Assembly: GCA_017445435.1 (NCBI GenBank)
Contig: JAFSUE010000341.1
Coordinates: 1-11,871 of the forward strand
Direction: 5' to 3'
Length of the DNA: 11,871 bases
Source: Selenomonadaceae bacterium
Lineage (GTDB): Bacteria; Bacillota; Negativicutes; Selenomonadales; Selenomonadaceae
A program made the translations under genes and the position numbers. Every line of letters starts with the position of its first letter. Positions within the stretch are counted from its first letter, which is position 1. This document shows, piece after piece, positions 8,785 through 11,871 of the stretch. The notes under the pieces are model-generated. The model made no database searches, was not told the origin of the DNA, and saw nothing but the letters and a program-made list of their open reading frames with translations.

Positions 8785-9224
8785 ATGCGCGTTGGTTATG
8801 TCTGTGTTTCCACTGTTGAACAAAGCGAAGAACGTCAGATCGTTGAGTTAAAAGAAAAAGTCGACGTTGAAAAATTTTTTGTAGATAAAGTTTCTTCTAA
8901 ATCTGCCAAGCGTCCCAAATTCGATGAGATGATGAATTTTTTGCGCGAAGGTGATGAACTCTTTAACATCTCAAGGCAGATTTATGCTTACCATTTTTGG
9001 CGCTATCGCTGAATTTGAACGCGAATTGATTTTACAATATCAGCGTGAAGGCATCGCCATTGCTAAAGCCGCCGGCAAATACAAAGGGCGTAATTCTAAA
9101 AAACGCTCCAAAGATTTCGATTTCTACAAACAGGGCTACTTTTTCCCAACAATACACCGTTACCGAAATTGCAAAACACTACAAAGTTTCTCGTCCTACC
9201 GTTTATAAATGGTTACGACAATAA
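8785..9224 (+). pseudogene. Small serine recombinase (resolvase/invertase family), inactivated
   Basis: Family members cut and rejoin DNA at short crossover sites through an N-terminal catalytic domain and a C-terminal helix-turn-helix. The start is fixed by the strong GGAGGTGA at 8771. The N-terminus reads MRVGYVCVSTVEQ. Catalytic Ser9 is present, but the family's GYxRVS arginine is Cys7 (TGT). The domain continues to MNFLREGDEL, then jumps after about 8960 to TSQGRFMLTIFGAIAEFERELI in another frame. About 45 residues are missing, including the expected SRLSRS arginines. A further +1 shift near 9141-9150 separates this from the helix-turn-helix end, which reads TVTEIAKHYKVSRPTVYKWLRQ in parts and stops at TAA 9222-9224. 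Full-length relatives are about 185-200 residues. The substitution, deletion and frameshift together make it inactive. Partner sites are not visible. Confidence 0.88.
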
Positions 9225-9480
9225 ACAATCTCAAAAAATTTTATCCCTTTTTAAATCTGCATTGTATTCATTACTTCGGAGGTTAAATATCCCACAAACT
9301 TTGTGCTATTTCAAGCGAATATAAGGCTATCGAAATATACGTTCGGATTTATTGTCGTCGTAGTAATAATTACGCATCGTACAATAGTTTACAATGGTAA
9401 GCAATTTTTAATCTAAGAAAGTGTGTTAATAAATAAAAAATGTGGTTAAAATTTCTCATCACATCCATACTTAAACGTTT
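9225..9480. other. Intergenic stretch with no recognised gene
   Basis: This A/T-rich stretch has an isolated ribosome-site-like CGGAGGT at about 9279 with no ATG at a suitable distance. On the minus strand a short frame, MRNYYYDDNKSERIFR, begins near 9374 but stops after 16 codons and has no ribosome site. I see no tRNA, terminator or repeat array. It may be deletion-scarred prophage DNA. Confidence 0.5.
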
Positions 9481-9735
9481 ATGAACACGTCTTCTAAGAA
9501 AACCGATAACGCGGTAAGCGCAACAACTGCCGTCACGTCTTCAAATTGCACCGGCAACGCTGAAAATTCTACAAGATTATCTACGCCGCGAAAAATTAAC
9601 GTCACGGACGCAACTGAATTAAATTCAGGAACTGCCGCAACTTTTGACGGTACAAGCGATATTAAAATAAAATTGCCGCCGACGATTAAGGCAACTTTGA
9701 ACGGCAACGCGACAAGTTTAACAAAGACACTGCAA
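9481..9735 (+). pseudogene. Phage tail-fibre repeat fragment
   Basis: The frame reads NAENSTRLSTPRKINVTDATELNSGTAATFDG in overlapping parts, then IKLPPTIKATLNGNATS. This is the 'TA-RxInv-GxatFdG-I-LPxTIkatLtGNAsxA' pattern of tail-fibre shaft repeats in phages of Gram-positive and Negativicute hosts. No ribosome site precedes the ATG at 9481, and the tail-like sequence stops at about 9735. The open frame runs on to 9906 only by reading antisense through the minus-strand gene, so that part should be ignored. It is probably a short internal piece of a much longer fibre gene lost on both sides. Confidence 0.7.
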
Positions 9736-9787
9736 AAAATTTTTTATCAAAATAAAAAAGCCGTAGCCGAGATTGAATATTGTTTTA

Positions 9788-10171
9788 TTATCTTAATATT
9801 TTTTCATATGGTCTTGATGTATTTTGTGTTTCACTTTCGTGTTCTTTTAACCAATTTAAAACTTCTGTTGCATCGTCATAATCATACACTCTTCGACTTC
9901 TACTAACCCCCTCAATTCCATACCACCAATCACCTTCATCACGATTCATTTCCCATTTTTCAGTTTTAATAATCTTTCCATATGAATTAACGTGCTTTAC
10001 CCTAAAATATGCATAAAAACCTGCCCTTACACCGTAAACAACAGATTCATAAACAATGTAAAGTGAGTTGCCATTTGGATATTTATAAACCCAAACATCT
10101 TTTGCAAAACAACTACTAAAATTCAACATCAAAAATGATGCTAAAGTAATTATGCTAAAAATTTTTTTCAT
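9788..10171 (-). CDS. Small exported protein of unknown function
   Basis: A 127-residue protein begins MKKIFSIITLASFLMLNF. It has a short basic start, a hydrophobic core and a probable signal peptidase cut after SSCFA. The Cys in FSSC could instead make it a lipoprotein, though the -3 Phe is unusual for a lipobox. The mature part starts KDVWVYKYPNGNSLYIVYESV and is rich in Tyr, Trp, Arg, Glu and Asp (EGDWWYGIEG, RRVYDYDDATEVLNWLKEH), consistent with a small periplasmic beta-rich domain. The ATG at 10171 is preferred over a TTG at 10198 because GGTGAT lies upstream and the signal peptide then starts at Met. Its start follows the stop of another minus-strand frame by one base, suggesting coupled translation. 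It interrupts tail-fibre remnants of opposite orientation, so it may be prophage cargo. I do not recognise the family. Confidence 0.78.
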   Translation of the reverse strand: MKKIFSIITLASFLMLNFSSCFAKDVWVYKYPNGNSLYIVYESVVYGVRAGFYAYFRVKHVNSYGKIIKTEKWEMNRDEGDWWYGIEGVSRSRRVYDYDDATEVLNWLKEHESETQNTSRPYEKILR

Positions 10172-10172
10172 T

Positions 10173-10298
10173 TTAATCACCGTCGATAAATTTTTCAATC
10201 AATAGCGGTACAAGTTCATCCGCCATTTTTCGGTTATAAGTGTGAAAAACCGAAAAAACTTTTTCAACTAACCGATCTTTAAATGTTTTTAAATTTAT
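10173..10298 (-). pseudogene. Last 41 codons of an unidentified minus-strand gene
   Basis: From the stop at 10299-10301 an open frame with no usable early start reads KTFKDRLVEKVFSVFHTY, then NRKMADELVPLLIEKFIDGD, then TAA (10175-10173). The composition looks like a real, charged helical protein end. The stop lies one base before the ATG of the exported-protein gene, and its last codons supply that gene's GGTGAT. A 17-codon ORF from the internal ATG (10226) is the alternative. It is probably the truncated end of an upstream co-transcribed gene. No family is recognised. Confidence 0.4.
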
Positions 10299-11222
10299 TC
10301 AATAAAAATTTTCCAATTCCTGCAATTTTTATCAAAGAAATTTATACCGCATATGCGACGCCAACTTCAAATTATATGTTCAGTGACAATTCGATAACCG
10401 CTAAAAGTTTTCAATGGCTGATCCAAAAAGCCGCGCAGGTTATTTCTTTAAACAAAACTTCCCTTGAACTTGAAAATATTTTGATGAGCGACACGGTTAT
10501 TGTAAATCGTCTTGGCGACGGCGTGATTTATGTTTCGTCGAGCGACCAAAACGTTGTCAGCGTTTCAAACGTCGACAGTGAAGTTAAAGTTAGTGCAGTT
10601 GCGACGGGCAGTGCTACGATTACTATAAACGTTGCCGAAAGCAAAAATTATTTGTCCGCAAGTGTTTTTGTTCCGGTTGAATGTTTTGTGATTAAACCTT
10701 TGGCGGAGTGTAGCGTTGAAGAAATTGTCACGGCTATTAAATCGGGCAAGGCGGCTAATGCGTGGGATGTTGGCGATTATACAGCGCCGATAACTAAAAA
10801 AATATTACTCTTATTGACACAAATTATAATTTTGCGTCACCGAGCGGCGTCAAATATTTTCAGCACAATTTGATTGACGGTTCAAATGCGGGCGGCTGGT
10901 CTTCAAGCAGTATTCGCCAAAATATTTGTCCCAACATTTTTAACGCATTGCCGGAAAAGTGGCAAAATATCATAACGCCTTGCAAAAAGTTTACCGATAA
11001 TGTTGGCGTCGGCGTTGACGATTCAAATTTTGTAACTCCAACTGTTGATAAAATATTTTTACTTTCGGAATATGAAATTTTCGGCAGACAATCTTACGCC
11101 AATTCTGCAGAGCAAGATTTTCAGGCGCAGTATGATTATTTCAAAAACGGCAATTCAAAAATTTTCTCTTCGCAAAAATATTCGACGGCTTGTAATTGGT
11201 GGTTGCGTTCGCCGAAAATTTC
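10283..11222 (+). pseudogene. Phage tail receptor-binding-type protein: Ig-like domain plus DUF6273-like domain, deleted and frameshifted
   Basis: The frame from 10283 carries an Ig-like (BIG2-type) stretch: VIVNRLGDGVIYVSSSDQNV, followed by SVSNVDSEVKVSAVATGSAT and ITINVAESKNYLSAS. Next come EEIVTAIKSGKAANAWDVGDY and then, in another frame from about 10801, NITLIDTNYNFASPSGVKYF, NAGGWSSSSIRQNIC, LPEKWQNIITPCKKFTDN and YANSAEQDFQAQYDYFKNGN, ending CNWWLRSP. The second part matches the DUF6273-type domain I know from tail proteins (AGGW, SDNTG, SYANSAEQ, WWLRSP). Relatives have about 50 residues between WxVGD and the IxxID strand; here they are almost gone. The join sits at an A7 run (10794-10801). 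The C-terminal 40 or so residues after WWLRSP are also lost. The N-terminus is probably truncated; no clear ribosome site precedes 10283. Host recognition at the tail tip is inferred. Confidence 0.75.
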
Positions 11223-11263
11223 AATTAGAGAGCGATTAAATTTTCAAAGTTACCGTTAAAAAA

Positions 11264-11328
11264 TAGGGATGAGGGAGCAGAAAATTTTACTAATCCCTAT
11301 TCCCTAACCCCTAATCCCTAATCCCTAT
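11264..11328. repeat. Palindromic telomere-like heptamer repeat
   Basis: Five tandem heptamers fill 11294-11328: TCCCTAT, TCCCTAA, CCCCTAA, TCCCTAA, TCCCTAT. The opposite strand motif appears upstream as TAGGGAT and GAGGGAG (11264-11277). The two arms can fold with two mismatches around a 16-base A/T-rich centre. It lies between the truncated DUF6273-like gene and a headless tail gene. Confidence 0.88.
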
Positions 11329-11329
11329 T

Positions 11330-11449
11330 ATCGGCACGGTTATTTTTGAAGTGTCGAAACAGGCAAGCGATAACGCGCTGAAAGTTGTTGATATTCAGGA
11401 GGCGCTTTGCGATTTGAGCGAAGAATTGGAGGCGTTGAAAGATGGCTAA
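11330..11449 (+). pseudogene. 3' end of a small phage tail-associated gene
   Basis: The frame reads IGTVIFEVSKQASDNALKVV, then DIQEALCDLSEELEALKDG and stop. It resembles the short proteins that follow tail-fibre genes and end in ADxALxVTDIQLALCxxYE; this is family recall, not a search. An in-frame TAA inside the heptamer repeat (11312-11314) leaves only a GTG at 11351 as a possible start, without a ribosome site, so the front was probably replaced by the repeat. Its end overlaps the next gene by eight bases, and it supplies that gene's GGAGG, showing that the operon layout survives. Confidence 0.6.
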
Positions 11450-11603
11450 AATTTGGGCAGACAGAATTTTGGCAGGCACACGAGATTTTGAAAAAGTTCC
11501 CGCGTCGTTAAAATCGGCAGTAAAAGAAATTTTACAAATGAAATTGGACGGCGGCGAAATTACAGAAGATGAATATAAAAAAGCGTTGGGAGTGAAAATA
11601 TAA
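11442..11603 (+). CDS. Small phage tail-module protein (XkdX-like position), 53 residues, intact
   Basis: The product begins MAKIWADRILAGTRDFEKVP and continues ASLKSAVKEILQMKLDGGEI to end EYKKALGVKI. GGAGG (11428-11432) lies nine bases before the ATG. The sequence strongly resembles the tiny proteins 'MxKIWAxRIxAGTxTxxxVPxxLKxAVxxIL' found between tail-fibre genes in Firmicute prophages, in the place where xkdX-type genes lie. Its function is unknown. It overlaps the preceding gene by eight bases, and its TAA shares an A with the next ATG (TAATG), so the three are translated as one operon. It is too short for default ORF cut-offs and easily missed. It is the only clearly complete phage gene in the window. 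Confidence 0.8.
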   Translation: MAKIWADRILAGTRDFEKVPASLKSAVKEILQMKLDGGEITEDEYKKALGVKI

Positions 11604-11871
11604 TGCCGAGTTTTGTAGATTTAGACGGATTAAGGACGTTTAAAGAACATTTAAACCTTTCGGGAACCGGCAACGCTATCTTACCTCAAGTCATCGTTTC
11701 TTCCGAAACTGGCAACACCGTCACTATGTCGAAAGATGACGTAACTTTAACCGCCACCGAATCAAGCGGCACTTGGATTTTCACCATTCCTTATTTTGCC
11801 GATTGGACTATCACCTCCTCCGACGGCCAACGCTCCGACTCCAAAACTATTTCTATCGATACCGTTAAAAT
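11603..11871 (+). CDS. Start of a phage tail/fibre protein with Ig-like domain, running off the window
   Basis: ATG at 11603 overlaps the previous stop by one base; GGGAG (11588-11592) lies ten bases upstream. The 89 complete codons read MPSFVDLDGLRTFKEHLN, a linker ending GNAILPQ, then VIVSSETGNTVTMSKDDV, TLTATESSGTWIFTIPYFA and DWTITSSDGQRSDSKTISID. The 'ETGxTVTxxKxxxxLTATExSGTWxFxxPxxxxWTxTxxxG' pattern is a small beta-sandwich, carboxypeptidase-regulatory or PEGA-like, at the front of many prophage tail proteins, often upstream of a DUF6273-like end. It may therefore be a paralogue of the broken gene at 10283. The frame is intact to the window edge; completeness cannot be judged. Confidence 0.75.
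   Translation, partial: MPSFVDLDGLRTFKEHLNLSGTGNAILPQVIVSSETGNTVTMSKDDVTLTATESSGTWIFTIPYFADWTITSSDGQRSDSKTISIDTVK

Noticed and set aside
9736..9906. C-terminal extension of the tail-fibre fragment
   Set aside because: From about 9788 it is antisense to the well-supported exported-protein gene, and its hydrophobic composition is unlike a tail fibre.
10226..10257. Rho-independent terminator (TTTTTCGGTT / AACCGAAAAA)
   Set aside because: The 10-bp arms are real, but only CGG/CCG are G/C pairs, and the repeat lies inside a protein-like minus-strand frame upstream of a gene start.
11294..11328. CRISPR array
   Set aside because: Heptamers are directly adjacent with no spacers.
10283..11328. Diversity-generating retroelement target
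   Set aside because: The DUF6273-like domain might suggest a variable lectin-type target, but I see no reverse transcriptase, no template/variable repeat pair and no A-directed mismatch pattern.

Overview
The window looks like a decayed accessory region of a low-GC, Gram-negative-type Firmicute. I lean towards the Negativicutes (Selenomonas relatives). The grounds are the MKGFYFDIQRF-type N-terminus on a giant RTX protein, the A/T-rich codon use, and a Siphoviridae-like tail-fibre module of a type I associate with gut and rumen Firmicutes. This assignment is inference, since there is no rRNA or housekeeping gene here.

Left two thirds (62-8654): two giant genes for repetitive, acidic, Gly/Asn/Asp-rich surface or secreted proteins, both on the + strand. 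The first (62-4337) is a beta-solenoid/adhesin-like protein that becomes RTX-like near its C-terminus. A strong terminator follows it at 4383-4440. The second (4979-8654) is a clear RTX calcium-binding protein with GGxGxD nonapeptides and a probable C-terminal type I secretion region. Between them lies an orphan C-terminal module (about 4511-4951), nearly identical to the end of the second gene. Neither giant gene is open end to end. The first has three frame breaks plus an in-frame TAG, and the second has three frame breaks. Each break can be assigned to a specific small lesion: a 10-bp tandem duplication, a 4-bp tandem duplication, and four single-base indels. Undoing the indels gives reading lengths exactly divisible by three (1422 and 1224 codons). 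No type I transporter is present in the window.

Middle (8655-9480): a small serine recombinase (resolvase/invertase) pseudogene with a good promoter and a very strong Shine-Dalgarno that sits inside a hairpin. It has lost a catalytic arginine, an internal block and its C-terminal frame. About 255 bases follow with no recognisable gene.

Right third (9481-11871): fragments of a phage tail-fibre module. There is a short fibre-repeat fragment (9481-~9735), then an Ig-like plus DUF6273-like receptor-binding protein with an internal deletion (10283-~11222). A palindromic, telomere-like heptamer repeat follows (11264-11328), then the 3' end of a small tail-associated gene. An intact 53-residue gene overlaps that, and the start of a further tail protein runs off the window. 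Inserted among these on the - strand is an intact small exported protein (9788-10171), preceded by the end of another minus-strand reading frame.

I do not see a convincing new defence or mobile system. The most interesting points are the pattern of assignable micro-lesions in the giant genes, the short shared N-terminal motif, the repeated secretion-type C-terminus, the occluded ribosome-binding site of the recombinase, and the heptamer palindrome sitting exactly at a tail-gene deletion junction.
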